64,000 bases of DNA from an uncultured Pseudomonadota bacterium (GTDB taxonomy: Bacteria; Pseudomonadota; Gammaproteobacteria; Steroidobacterales; Steroidobacteraceae). The stretch lies in NCBI GenBank assembly GCA_903884235.1, contig CAISEB010000052.1, forward strand, positions 1 through 64,000, given 5' to 3'. Below, piece by piece: positions 26,358 to 34,259 of the stretch. Numbering within the stretch: the first letter of the stretch is position 1; the number at the start of each line of letters is the position of its first letter. The notes below the pieces were generated by a model. The model was not told where the DNA came from and made no database searches. It saw nothing but the letters and a program-made list of their open reading frames with translations. The translations under genes and the position numbers were made by a program.

Positions 26358-28367
26358 ATGGTGCATCGAACGGTCCTGGGCTCGGTCGTGATGGTGCTCT
26401 GCAGCATGGTCGGGATTCCGATGGCGCTCGCGCAGGACGCGCCGCGACCGGTCGCCGAATGGACGGTGCTCGTCTATCTCGACGCCGACAACGACCTCGA
26501 GAAGCCGATGATGCGCAACCTGGCCGAGATGGCGGCCGTGGGCAGCACCGCCGCGGTCCAGGTCGTCGTGCTGGCGGCGCGCAGTCCGGAGGGCGTGGGC
26601 CTCTACACGAACGCTCCCGTCGCCGGCATGGCCAACTGGGACACCGCGAAGCTGCTGCGCGTCGACAAGGGCAAGCTCGTCGAGCTTGCGGACTGGGGCC
26701 ACGCGGACATGGGCGACAAGCGCACGCTCGCGCGCTTCCTCGACACCGCGACCAAGGCGTATCCGGCCAAGCGTTACGCCGTCATCTTCGGCGATCATGG
26801 CATGGCATGGGCCGGCGTCGCGGTCGCCGAGTCGAGCGATTCGGATACGCTGACGATCGACGAGGTCGCCACGACGCTCGCGACGGTCGCCCAGGTGACC
26901 GGGCGCATCGAGCTGGTTGGCTTCGACGCCTGCCTGATGTCGAACATCGAGGTCGCCAAGACACTCGCCCCGTATGCGCGCGTGCTGGTCGCGTCCGAGG
27001 AGATCGAGCCTGCCGACGGCTGGGATTATCGCAACCTGCTCGCGCGCCTGGGCAAGTCGCCGACGATGGATGGCAGCGCGCTCGGTCAGGTGATCGTCGA
27101 CACGTACCGGGACCAGTTCAGGACGTCCGAGCTGCACGAGATGCAGGAGAAGGCCCGCGCCGCGACGCTGAGCGTGGTGGACCTGGACAAGGTCGCCGCC
27201 GTCGACCAGGCGCTCGAGGTCCTCGGCGCGACCGCGGACGCCTACATCGCCGGCGGCAAGCACGATGCGTGGGTGCGGATGGCGCGTGCCCGCCACGAAG
27301 CCGACGAGTTCGGCCGTTCGGCCGCGCCTCCCATCGACGGGGTCTCCCCCGGGATGGAGGTCTACGACGTCGTTCAGCTCGCGCAGAAGATCAAGGAAGG
27401 CGGCGTCGACGCCCGCACCGCGGCCAATGCCGATGCGGTCATGGCCGCGGCGCGCGCCGCCGTGCCCTATGGATTCAGCGGTGACGCGCGCCGGCACGCC
27501 AATGGCCTGTCGGTGTTCTTTCCGCCCAATCGACAGACGCTCGCCTCCCACGACCACAACACCAAGAAGTCCTACGACCGCATCGACTGGTCCGCGAGCC
27601 CGCAGAATCACTGGTATCCCTTCCTGTCGAACTATGCCGAGTTCCCCACGAGCGCCCCCGAGCTCAAGCTCCCGAAGCCCTCGCTGGACGCGCCCGTCGC
27701 GAGCGGGCGGATGGCGAGCCCGGGCAAGCACGTCAAGATCAAGTCGGTGGTGCACAGCGACGAGGTCGCGGATGTCCGATTCGTGCTCTCGCGCAGCGAG
27801 GGGGACGAGGAGATCATCATCGGCGCCATCCCGGTCAAGCCGAAAGGGGCCGGCGCGCTCGACACCGAGTGGGACGGGGAATGGTTCACGCTCGTCCACC
27901 AGGACCAGCGCTTCGTGGCGCCGATCACCGAGTTCGACGAGCTCGACGGGAAGAGCGGCGAGGACCTCTACTGGGCCGTGGTGCCCGCTCAGCTGCGCGT
28001 CGCAGGGACGAAGAAGTGGCTCGACGTGACGCTCTCCTTCGTGCTCGATTTCAAGGAGGGGAACGAGGACGTGAGCGGCGATTTCATCTACTCGGTCGAG
28101 TACACCACGCACGGGCCGCGCGAGATCGACATCGAGGAGGGCGACGACCTGCGCATGGTCTACGAAGTCGTCGACGAGCACGGCGACTCGCGGCTGGAAC
28201 CGGCCGACGGCGGCGACGAGGTCATGCATCTCGAGAATCTCGGCGATCTCAAGGTGGAGCGTGATCCGGTCGCGCCCGGGACCTACAAGGTCGGCTACGT
28301 CGCCGAGGACCTCGCCGGACGCGTCACCGACAACTTCGTCGAGGTCGAAGTCGAGGGCGAGCCTTGA
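26358..28367 (+). CDS. Exported clostripain-family (C11) cysteine peptidase
   Basis: The 669-residue protein has a signal peptide (cleavage near ALAQDA, residue 25) and a C11 peptidase domain opening with WTVLVYLDADNDLE. The catalytic His lies in IFGDHGMAW near residue 145 and the catalytic Cys in GFDACLMSNIEVA near residue 192. The Ala-Cys-Leu environment is typical of clostripain and gingipain-like caspase folds. Such enzymes usually cut after Arg or Lys. The C-terminal ~250 residues are an acidic beta-rich region of unknown role. GGGAGG lies about 9 bases before the ATG. Its stop overlaps the start of the trypsin-like gene, so both are made together. Confidence 0.85.
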   Translation: MVHRTVLGSVVMVLCSMVGIPMALAQDAPRPVAEWTVLVYLDADNDLEKPMMRNLAEMAAVGSTAAVQVVVLAARSPEGVGLYTNAPVAGMANWDTAKLLRVDKGKLVELADWGHADMGDKRTLARFLDTATKAYPAKRYAVIFGDHGMAWAGVAVAESSDSDTLTIDEVATTLATVAQVTGRIELVGFDACLMSNIEVAKTLAPYARVLVASEEIEPADGWDYRNLLARLGKSPTMDGSALGQVIVDTYRDQFRTSELHEMQEKARAATLSVVDLDKVAAVDQALEVLGATADAYIAGGKHDAWVRMARARHEADEFGRSAAPPIDGVSPGMEVYDVVQLAQKIKEGGVDARTAANADAVMAAARAAVPYGFSGDARRHANGLSVFFPPNRQTLASHDHNTKKSYDRIDWSASPQNHWYPFLSNYAEFPTSAPELKLPKPSLDAPVASGRMASPGKHVKIKSVVHSDEVADVRFVLSRSEGDEEIIIGAIPVKPKGAGALDTEWDGEWFTLVHQDQRFVAPITEFDELDGKSGEDLYWAVVPAQLRVAGTKKWLDVTLSFVLDFKEGNEDVSGDFIYSVEYTTHGPREIDIEEGDDLRMVYEVVDEHGDSRLEPADGGDEVMHLENLGDLKVERDPVAPGTYKVGYVAEDLAGRVTDNFVEVEVEGEP

Positions 28368-29461
28368 TGTGGCTGCGGATGAAGCGCGCCTGCGCTGCGA
28401 TGGCCGGCCTTGGATTCGTGCTGGTGGCGCTCGCGACGAGCCTCGGTGCGGCCGAGGTCGAGGATGACGACCTGCGGGCGCCCGCGGCGCTCGTCCCGGT
28501 CGAGGCGACCGCCCCGCGTGCCACCGATGGCGCGACCAGTGCCGCGACCGACGACGGCCGAATCTACCACGGGCGCAAGGTCACGCCGGGCGACGCCAGC
28601 TGGCAGGCCGAGATCTACCGTGAGATCTCCGACGCCCGCTGGGCGCGGCACTTGCATGACTATGCCAGCGAGACGCGCGAGAAGTGGGAGCTCCAGCACT
28701 GGTGCGGCGGCTCGCTGATCGCCGACGATTGGGTTGTCACCGCGGCACACTGCATCGTGGTCGATCCGGCCGTCTCCGTTCCGCTCGTCGGCCCGGCGTA
28801 CGACAAGCAGAAGGGCGCGATCGGCCCGTCCGCGTCGACCCGGTTCGACCTCGCCCGCTGCGTCGGCATGAAAGTCGTGCGGGACGGGTTCCGCATCCGT
28901 CTCGGCGCATCCGACGTGTCACGCGGCGATGGCGTCACCTTCCGCATCGATTGCGTGGTCGTGCATCCGGGCTGGAAGCCCTCTGACCCGTACCACGATG
29001 ACATCGCGCTCGTGCACTTCGCCTCCGACGGGCCCGCGCCACCGCGTGACCCGAAGCGGATCCACAAGATCCTGCTGCAATCCGATCCGGTGCTCGCGCA
29101 TGCAACCCCGGTGACGGTCTTGGGCTGGGGCAAGACGCACCCGGTGGACGGCTTCCTGCCATCCGCCCAGCTTCTGGCGGCGGACCTCGAGGTCGAGCAC
29201 GGGGAGGTCTGTGCGAAGGCGCTCGGCGTCGCGCCGGATAAGATCCACGATGGGGTGCTGTGCGCGTGGTCGCAGACGAGCAAGACGTGCCTTGGCGACA
29301 GTGGCGGGCCCGTGGTGTTCGCGAGCGGCCACCCGAACCATCTCATCGGGATCGTCAGCTGGGGAAATGACGATTGCACCGGCAACGGCAAGCCAGGCGT
29401 CTACACGCGCGTGGCGAAATACGCCGACTGGATCAACCAGGTCGTCGAACCCGTGCCCTGA
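28367..29461 (+). CDS. Exported trypsin-like serine protease (S1)
   Basis: The 364-residue protein has a signal peptide (to about residue 28), a linker region, and a chymotrypsin-fold domain. The catalytic triad is visible: His in VVTAAHCI, Asp in DDIALVHF, and Ser in CLGDSGGPVVF. IVSWG follows. The residue before the GDSGG block and the Cys pairs fit a secreted, disulfide-bonded enzyme. The ATG overlaps the stop of the C11 peptidase by one base (TGATG); a TTG at 28364 is also in frame. One enzyme may activate the other, but that is inference. S1 enzymes are uncommon in Gram-negative bacteria outside predatory or host-associated groups. Confidence 0.85.
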   Translation: MWLRMKRACAAMAGLGFVLVALATSLGAAEVEDDDLRAPAALVPVEATAPRATDGATSAATDDGRIYHGRKVTPGDASWQAEIYREISDARWARHLHDYASETREKWELQHWCGGSLIADDWVVTAAHCIVVDPAVSVPLVGPAYDKQKGAIGPSASTRFDLARCVGMKVVRDGFRIRLGASDVSRGDGVTFRIDCVVVHPGWKPSDPYHDDIALVHFASDGPAPPRDPKRIHKILLQSDPVLAHATPVTVLGWGKTHPVDGFLPSAQLLAADLEVEHGEVCAKALGVAPDKIHDGVLCAWSQTSKTCLGDSGGPVVFASGHPNHLIGIVSWGNDDCTGNGKPGVYTRVAKYADWINQVVEPVP

Positions 29462-29511
29462 CGAGGCGAGGTGCCGCCGCGTGGGCCTGCGCCCGCGCGG
29501 CGGCGATCGGC

Positions 29512-29739
29512 TCAGAGCTTGTCGCCGCCACCCTGCGAGGCGTTTTTCGGGGCGTCCGAAGCGGCAGGCGCCGCCGCGTCAGGCGCCGGTGCGGCAGGTG
29601 CCGCATCCGCGGCTGGCGCCGCCGCCGGGGCTGCAGCCGGGGCCGCGGCGGGTGCCGCGGGTTCCGACTTCTGGCCGCAGGCGGAAAGCAGCAGCGCCGT
29701 GGTCAACATGGCGAGCGATACGGTCGTGATCTTCTTCAT
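29512..29739 (-). CDS. Small Ala/Pro-rich lipoprotein
   Basis: The 75-residue product has a lipobox LLSAC (Cys21) after a typical signal. The mature part is almost only Ala and Pro repeats of the AAPAA type, ending NASQGGGDKL. It is probably an outer-membrane-anchored spacer or low-complexity lipoprotein; no function is known. It is 36 bases downstream of the TIR gene on the same strand. Confidence 0.65.
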   Translation of the reverse strand: MKKITTVSLAMLTTALLLSACGQKSEPAAPAAAPAAAPAAAPAADAAPAAPAPDAAAPAASDAPKNASQGGGDKL

Positions 29740-29775
29740 GGTTCATCCCCTATCCCAGCGAATGGTCGTCCGAGC

Positions 29776-31779
29776 CTAGACGAAACCCAGTTCCCTTAGC
29801 AATTCATCGAATGCCGGCAGCTTGCGCAGCGGGTCGAGCAGGGGGTCCGTGTTCGAGTAGATCAGGCCGGAGTCGCCGCTGGCCCGCGCGCGCTGCAGGG
29901 TCGCGATGGCCACGTCCGTCTGGCCCCACGCGGCCTGCACCTGGGCCTGCTGGTACAGCGCGCTATCGCCGAGCTTCGCAACCAGCTGGTTCATCGCGGC
30001 GCGCGAGCTGGCGATGTTGCCCAGCCGATGCTCGATGACCGCCAGCGCTGGCAGTCGGCCGATCTCGTGAGCCTCGGCCTCGCACGCCGCGCGCGCCTCC
30101 ACCGTTCGTCCGAGCATCAGCAGCACGAGGCTACGCCTGGACCGGCCATTCGGCAGCTTGGGATTGAGGGCAAGCGCCCGGTCGGCGAACGGCAGCGCTT
30201 CGCCGTATCGTCGCGCGGAGTAGAACACATCGGACATCGCCAGCTGGACCAACGGGTTCAGGGGATCGAGGCGCAGTGCCACCTGCATCGCCGGAATCGA
30301 TTCGGCCTCGCGGCGCGTGTAGATGCAATACAGCGCGAATCGCCCCATCACCGCGGCGTCGCCCTCGCCGTGGCGGCGCGACTCGTCGTACGGTTCGCGC
30401 GCGCCGCGCACGTCGAGGCGTCCCTGGAATAGCACGTAGGCGAGCGTCGATTGCGCATCGGCAAGATCCGGCGCGAGCGCGACGGCGCGGCGCGCCGCGA
30501 CGAGGGCGGCCTCGTAGAGCTCGGTTGTATGCGTGGCGTCCGCGTACTGGTTGGCGATCACCAGCAGGGAGCGGGCACGCGCGGCGTGCGCGGCCGCGAA
30601 CCCGGGATCCGCCTCGATCGCGGCCTCGAAGTCCGCCAGCGCCTGGCGGTCCTCACCCTCGCCGCTGGCGGCGATGTACTGCGCTCGTCCGCGCAGGTAG
30701 GCGTCGAACGCGCTGACGTTGGTCGTGCCGCCGGTCAGTGTCGCGGCGGGCCGCCCGTCGCTGCCGGCCGGCCGCTCGATCTCCGAGTTGAGGGCCTGCG
30801 CCACCGCCGTGGCGATCTCCGACTGGACCGCGAAGATGTTGTCGATCGGGCGGTCGAAGGTCTGCGACCAGCGGCTGAAACCCGTGCCACCGTCGATTAG
30901 CTCCGCGGCGATGCGGAACGTCGATCCGGAGCGGCGGACGTTGCCATCGAGCAGGTACGTGACGCCGAGCTTGTCGGCGATGGAGACGGCGTTCGCCTCG
31001 GCGCCGCGAAAGGCCTCGGACGACACCTGCGCGATCACGCGCAGGTGCGGGTTGCGAACCAGCGTGCCGCGAAGTTCCGCGGAAAGCCCGTCCGCAAAGT
31101 AGCTCTGGCCGGGGTCACCGCTCAGGTTCTTGAACGGCAGGACGGCGACACCGTGGTCGGTTCCCGCGATCGTGGCGGCCCGCCGCCGGGTCACGAACCA
31201 TCCCGCGCCGCTTGCGGCCGCCAGCACGAGGCCGCCGCCGGCCAGCAGTACGCCGCGCCGCGACGTCCGCGCGGGCGGAATGCCCGGCTGCACCGGCTGT
31301 GCCGGCACCTTCGCGCCGATCGTCTGTTGCATGGCGCTGACGATTGCGCGGATCTCAGGCGCGCCGGCCTTCCCCTGCCACTTGGAGAGGTCGATGAACA
31401 GGTACTGGCGAAAGCCGAGCGGGGGTTCGGTCCCGTCGAGTGACACCGGGACGAGCCGCGAGCGGTCGCGGCCGACCGCCGCCTCGTCCCTCACCCAGTG
31501 CGAGCCGACGGAGTGGCAGGACCAGAGCACGACCACGGCCGCGGCGGCCTCCAGCGCGCGCTCGGTCTCGTTGGCGAACTGCGCGCCGGCGACGATCAGG
31601 CCGTCCCACCAGACCTCGAATCCCGCCTGTTCGAGGGCGTGCACCAGCTGACGCGTGCGTGGGCGATCCTCGTGCGCATAGCTCACGAACACTTTCGTGC
31701 GTCGCGCGGCGTCGGTGCTCGGCGGTGCGGGCGTCGCCATCGTCAATTCCGGAGGTGGCTGTTGCGAAGCGGATTCCAT
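29776..31779 (-). CDS. TIR domain - membrane anchor - TolB-like - TPR protein
   Basis: The 667-residue protein has four parts. A TIR domain (about 28-155) begins KVFVSYAHEDRPRTRQLVHAL and includes SVGSHWVRDEA, where Glu99 sits at the place of the NADase catalytic Glu. A Pro-rich stretch and one transmembrane helix (about 176-195) follow. Then comes a TolB/FlgO-like domain starting GVAVLPFKNLSGDPGQSYFADGL (about 205-340). The rest is TPR-like helices. The layout copies the membrane TPR adenylate cyclases and CadC-like proteins, with TIR as effector. TIR domains can cleave NAD+ or make signal nucleotides; activity here is not shown. ATG 31740 is an alternative start. Confidence 0.8.
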   Translation of the reverse strand: MESASQQPPPELTMATPAPPSTDAARRTKVFVSYAHEDRPRTRQLVHALEQAGFEVWWDGLIVAGAQFANETERALEAAAAVVVLWSCHSVGSHWVRDEAAVGRDRSRLVPVSLDGTEPPLGFRQYLFIDLSKWQGKAGAPEIRAIVSAMQQTIGAKVPAQPVQPGIPPARTSRRGVLLAGGGLVLAAASGAGWFVTRRRAATIAGTDHGVAVLPFKNLSGDPGQSYFADGLSAELRGTLVRNPHLRVIAQVSSEAFRGAEANAVSIADKLGVTYLLDGNVRRSGSTFRIAAELIDGGTGFSRWSQTFDRPIDNIFAVQSEIATAVAQALNSEIERPAGSDGRPAATLTGGTTNVSAFDAYLRGRAQYIAASGEGEDRQALADFEAAIEADPGFAAAHAARARSLLVIANQYADATHTTELYEAALVAARRAVALAPDLADAQSTLAYVLFQGRLDVRGAREPYDESRRHGEGDAAVMGRFALYCIYTRREAESIPAMQVALRLDPLNPLVQLAMSDVFYSARRYGEALPFADRALALNPKLPNGRSRRSLVLLMLGRTVEARAACEAEAHEIGRLPALAVIEHRLGNIASSRAAMNQLVAKLGDSALYQQAQVQAAWGQTDVAIATLQRARASGDSGLIYSNTDPLLDPLRKLPAFDELLRELGFV

Positions 31780-31884
31780 CCACCGCGCCTGCCCGCATGC
31801 TACGGCCGCACGCCCGGTGGCGGCAACCGCGACCGCCCCGTGCCGGCGGGCGCGCCCGGGCCCGGAACGGCGCCGGGCCGCCGG

Positions 31885-32826
31885 TCAGCGGCGGGATCGG
31901 CAGGCGGTCGCGACGGCGGCGTGTATTACCGGCATGCCGCGACGGGCGGGCATGCCGCGGGCCCGCATCCACTGGTCGAGCAGGGTGCCGGTGCGTCGCT
32001 CGGTCGTGGGTTCCGCGGCATAGGCCGGATCTCGTGCTGCCTGCTCCAGCGGCACGAGCGTGAAGCCCTTGTCCTTCAGCAGCACGAGGAGCTCGGGCAG
32101 GATGACGGGGCTGAATGCACCGAGGTGCAGCAGCAGCACGTGGTCGATGTCGCGGCCGAACAGCGCACGGGCCACCGTCCGCTGCTCGTCGATCGAGGCA
32201 GCCGCCGCTTCGAGATACTGCGCGCGAAGGGTGGCGATCGCCGACTTGTCCCCGCTGGCGACGCAGCGCGGATACGCCTCGTTCCACAGCCAGTCCTCGA
32301 AATCCAGCGTGACCTCGGCGATCCGGTAGCCACGCGACTCGAGGTCGCCCCGGACCTCGTGCTGGCGTGCCGCGGTCTCGCCCTCGTGGAGGAACGGATA
32401 GCGGAGCCAGTGCCAGTCGGTATCGGTGGCGAGCTCGAGGACGGGTTCGTTGCGGCGGACGTCCTCGAGAAAGCGCTCGACGGGCTCATCGTCCAGGTTG
32501 GTGTGGGCATAGGCATGGTTGCCGATGCGCTGCCCGCCGGCGACCCAGCGCTGCAGCGCGGCGGCGGCATCCGGGTTGCCTTCCAGTCGGCTGCCATTGA
32601 CGAAGCCGAAGCTGGGAGGCGCGCCGTGCGATGAAAGCTCGGTGACCACCTGCGCCACCAAGTCGGCGTTCGTCGTTCCCGCGACGAGCACGCCATTGAT
32701 CGGCACGTCGTCGAAGGTCAGCGCGACGCCTTCGCCGTGACCCGGTCGTGGAGCCAGGAGAAAGCCAAGCAGCAGCAGCGCCGCGCGTCGACGGGAGCGG
32801 ATTCGTGCCAAGGCGATGCCGTCCAC
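31885..32826 (-). CDS. Polysaccharide deacetylase family protein (CE4)
   Basis: The 313-residue protein begins with a short signal-like hydrophobic segment (RRAALLLLGFLLAP), followed by the NodB-type domain. VALTFDDVPING holds the catalytic-base Asp pair, and GNHAYAHTNLDD holds the metal-binding His pair; RYPFLHEG is the third motif. It probably removes N-acetyl groups from an envelope polysaccharide or peptidoglycan outside the cytoplasm. I placed the start at GTG 32826; a TTG at 32811 is also in frame, and the longer frame to 33330 overlaps the divergent GNAT gene, so it is rejected. Confidence 0.78.
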   Translation of the reverse strand: MDGIALARIRSRRRAALLLLGFLLAPRPGHGEGVALTFDDVPINGVLVAGTTNADLVAQVVTELSSHGAPPSFGFVNGSRLEGNPDAAAALQRWVAGGQRIGNHAYAHTNLDDEPVERFLEDVRRNEPVLELATDTDWHWLRYPFLHEGETAARQHEVRGDLESRGYRIAEVTLDFEDWLWNEAYPRCVASGDKSAIATLRAQYLEAAAASIDEQRTVARALFGRDIDHVLLLHLGAFSPVILPELLVLLKDKGFTLVPLEQAARDPAYAAEPTTERRTGTLLDQWMRARGMPARRGMPVIHAAVATACRSRR

Positions 32827-32991
32827 ACTGGATGCCAGCGGTGGGCCGATTCTAGCGGATTGGCCAAGCGCCCGACCGGCCTGCGACGATCGCGGCGACG
32901 CCGGGCACGGGCCGTGCACCCCGCGCTCGCACCGGCGTGCCGGGGTCCGCCAGAAGGCGTAAAATCGCGGACCCCCGCATGAGGATCGGAT

Positions 32992-33519
32992 TTGTTCACA
33001 CTGACTGCAGAGCACGCGATCGACATCGTCGCGCCGTCCACTCCCAAGGAATTCGCACAGGTCCGGGAGTTGCTCGTCGAGTTCATGGAGTGGGACGCCG
33101 AGCGCGTCGCCAACCTCGGGCTCGATGCCGACCTGATGAAGGAGTTCTACTACGACCAGGGGGTGCTCGACCTGCCCGGCGCCTATGCGCCACCCGCGGG
33201 CTACCTGCTGCTCGCGATCGCCAATGGCCGCGGGGCCGGGTGTGGAGCGTTCAGCGCGTCCGGCGAGGGCGTCTGCGAGCTCAAGCGCGTCTACGTGCGC
33301 GATGCCTACCGCGGCCGCAAGCTCGGCCACCGCCTCGTCCAGACGTTGATGGCCGAGGCCCGCGAGGTCGGATATGGCCGGATGCGACTCGAGACCGTCA
33401 CGTTCATGAAGTCAGCCATCGCGATGTACGAGGAGCTGGGGTTCCGCGAGTGCCCGGCGTACTACGACATCCCGGTGGAATTTCGCGACGTCACGATGTT
33501 CATGGAGCGTGCGCTCTAG
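32992..33519 (+). CDS. GNAT family N-acetyltransferase
   Basis: The 175-residue protein has the acetyl-CoA binding signature CELKRVYVRDAYRGRKLGHRLV (about 100-120) and the C-terminal AIAMYEELGFRECPAYY. It transfers acetyl from acetyl-CoA to an amine; the substrate is unknown. The start appears to be TTG 32992, preceded by GAGGATCGGA; no ATG in frame fits. It is divergent from the deacetylase gene, with about 165 bases between. Confidence 0.8.
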   Translation: MFTLTAEHAIDIVAPSTPKEFAQVRELLVEFMEWDAERVANLGLDADLMKEFYYDQGVLDLPGAYAPPAGYLLLAIANGRGAGCGAFSASGEGVCELKRVYVRDAYRGRKLGHRLVQTLMAEAREVGYGRMRLETVTFMKSAIAMYEELGFRECPAYYDIPVEFRDVTMFMERAL

Positions 33520-33589
33520 GCAAGGCGCGGTGGTGCACGATTCATCCACCGGGTCGGCCGCGCGTGCCCCTGCGCACGGATGGCGATCC

Positions 33590-34165
33590 TCAGCGTGGTG
33601 GGCTCCGGGCGGGTGGCCTGAAGGTCCCGGACTGGATCGCGATCGTTCGCGCGGTGGGATAGAACTGCGTGAACGTCGTGTCGACGGCACCATGCGCCTC
33701 GTGGCATGCGTAGCACCGTTCGGTTGGTGGCAGCACCGCCGCCGGCGCGGAGCTGCTGAACGTGAAGAATCCCCAGCCACCGCGGAACCGCGCCTCGTCG
33801 CGCACGTGCATCTCCACGTCCACGACGTCCTCGGTCTGGTACGAGCCCTGCTTGAGGATCGAGCCCTGGCTCGACGCGCTGCGGACCTCGAGCACGAACC
33901 TCGTGCCGTCGGGCCAGTGCCCGGTCCGCTTGAACGCGCTCCAGGACGTCGGGTCCACGAAGACGTTGTCGAATACGTGGTCCGCTTCCGGGCGTCCCTC
34001 GCTGTAGCTCATGTCGAGCCCGGTACTCAGGTACACCCATTCGCGGTAATCGGTCGGCAGGTTGAGGCGCCCCTCCGCGCTGTAACGCGGAGCGGGCGGG
34101 TCGGCTGCCACGGCCGCCACCGGCAGCACGAGCACGACCAACACGAGCAGTCGGGTCAACGGCAC
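33590..34165 (-). CDS. Exported cytochrome P460-like protein
   Basis: The 191-residue protein has a signal peptide (residues 1-21, ending VAAVAA) and a cytochrome P460-type domain: YREWVYLSTGLDMSYS, FDNVFVDPTSWSAFKRTGHWPDGT and RGGWGFFTF. The haem motif CYACHEAHG (about 150-158) is near the end, as in P460. The Lys that cross-links the haem in true P460 enzymes cannot be located with certainty. It would work in the periplasm. It differs strongly from the P460-like protein at 23904-24509. Confidence 0.78.
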   Translation of the reverse strand: MPLTRLLVLVVLVLPVAAVAADPPAPRYSAEGRLNLPTDYREWVYLSTGLDMSYSEGRPEADHVFDNVFVDPTSWSAFKRTGHWPDGTRFVLEVRSASSQGSILKQGSYQTEDVVDVEMHVRDEARFRGGWGFFTFSSSAPAAVLPPTERCYACHEAHGAVDTTFTQFYPTARTIAIQSGTFRPPARSPPR

Positions 34166-34259
34166 GGGGGATCTCCGCGAACGGGTCGGAAATCGTCTTG
34201 TACGCCGCCGGTGCAGCGCCGTCCACGCTGGCCTCGTCCCGTACGCTGTTGCGCGGCGC

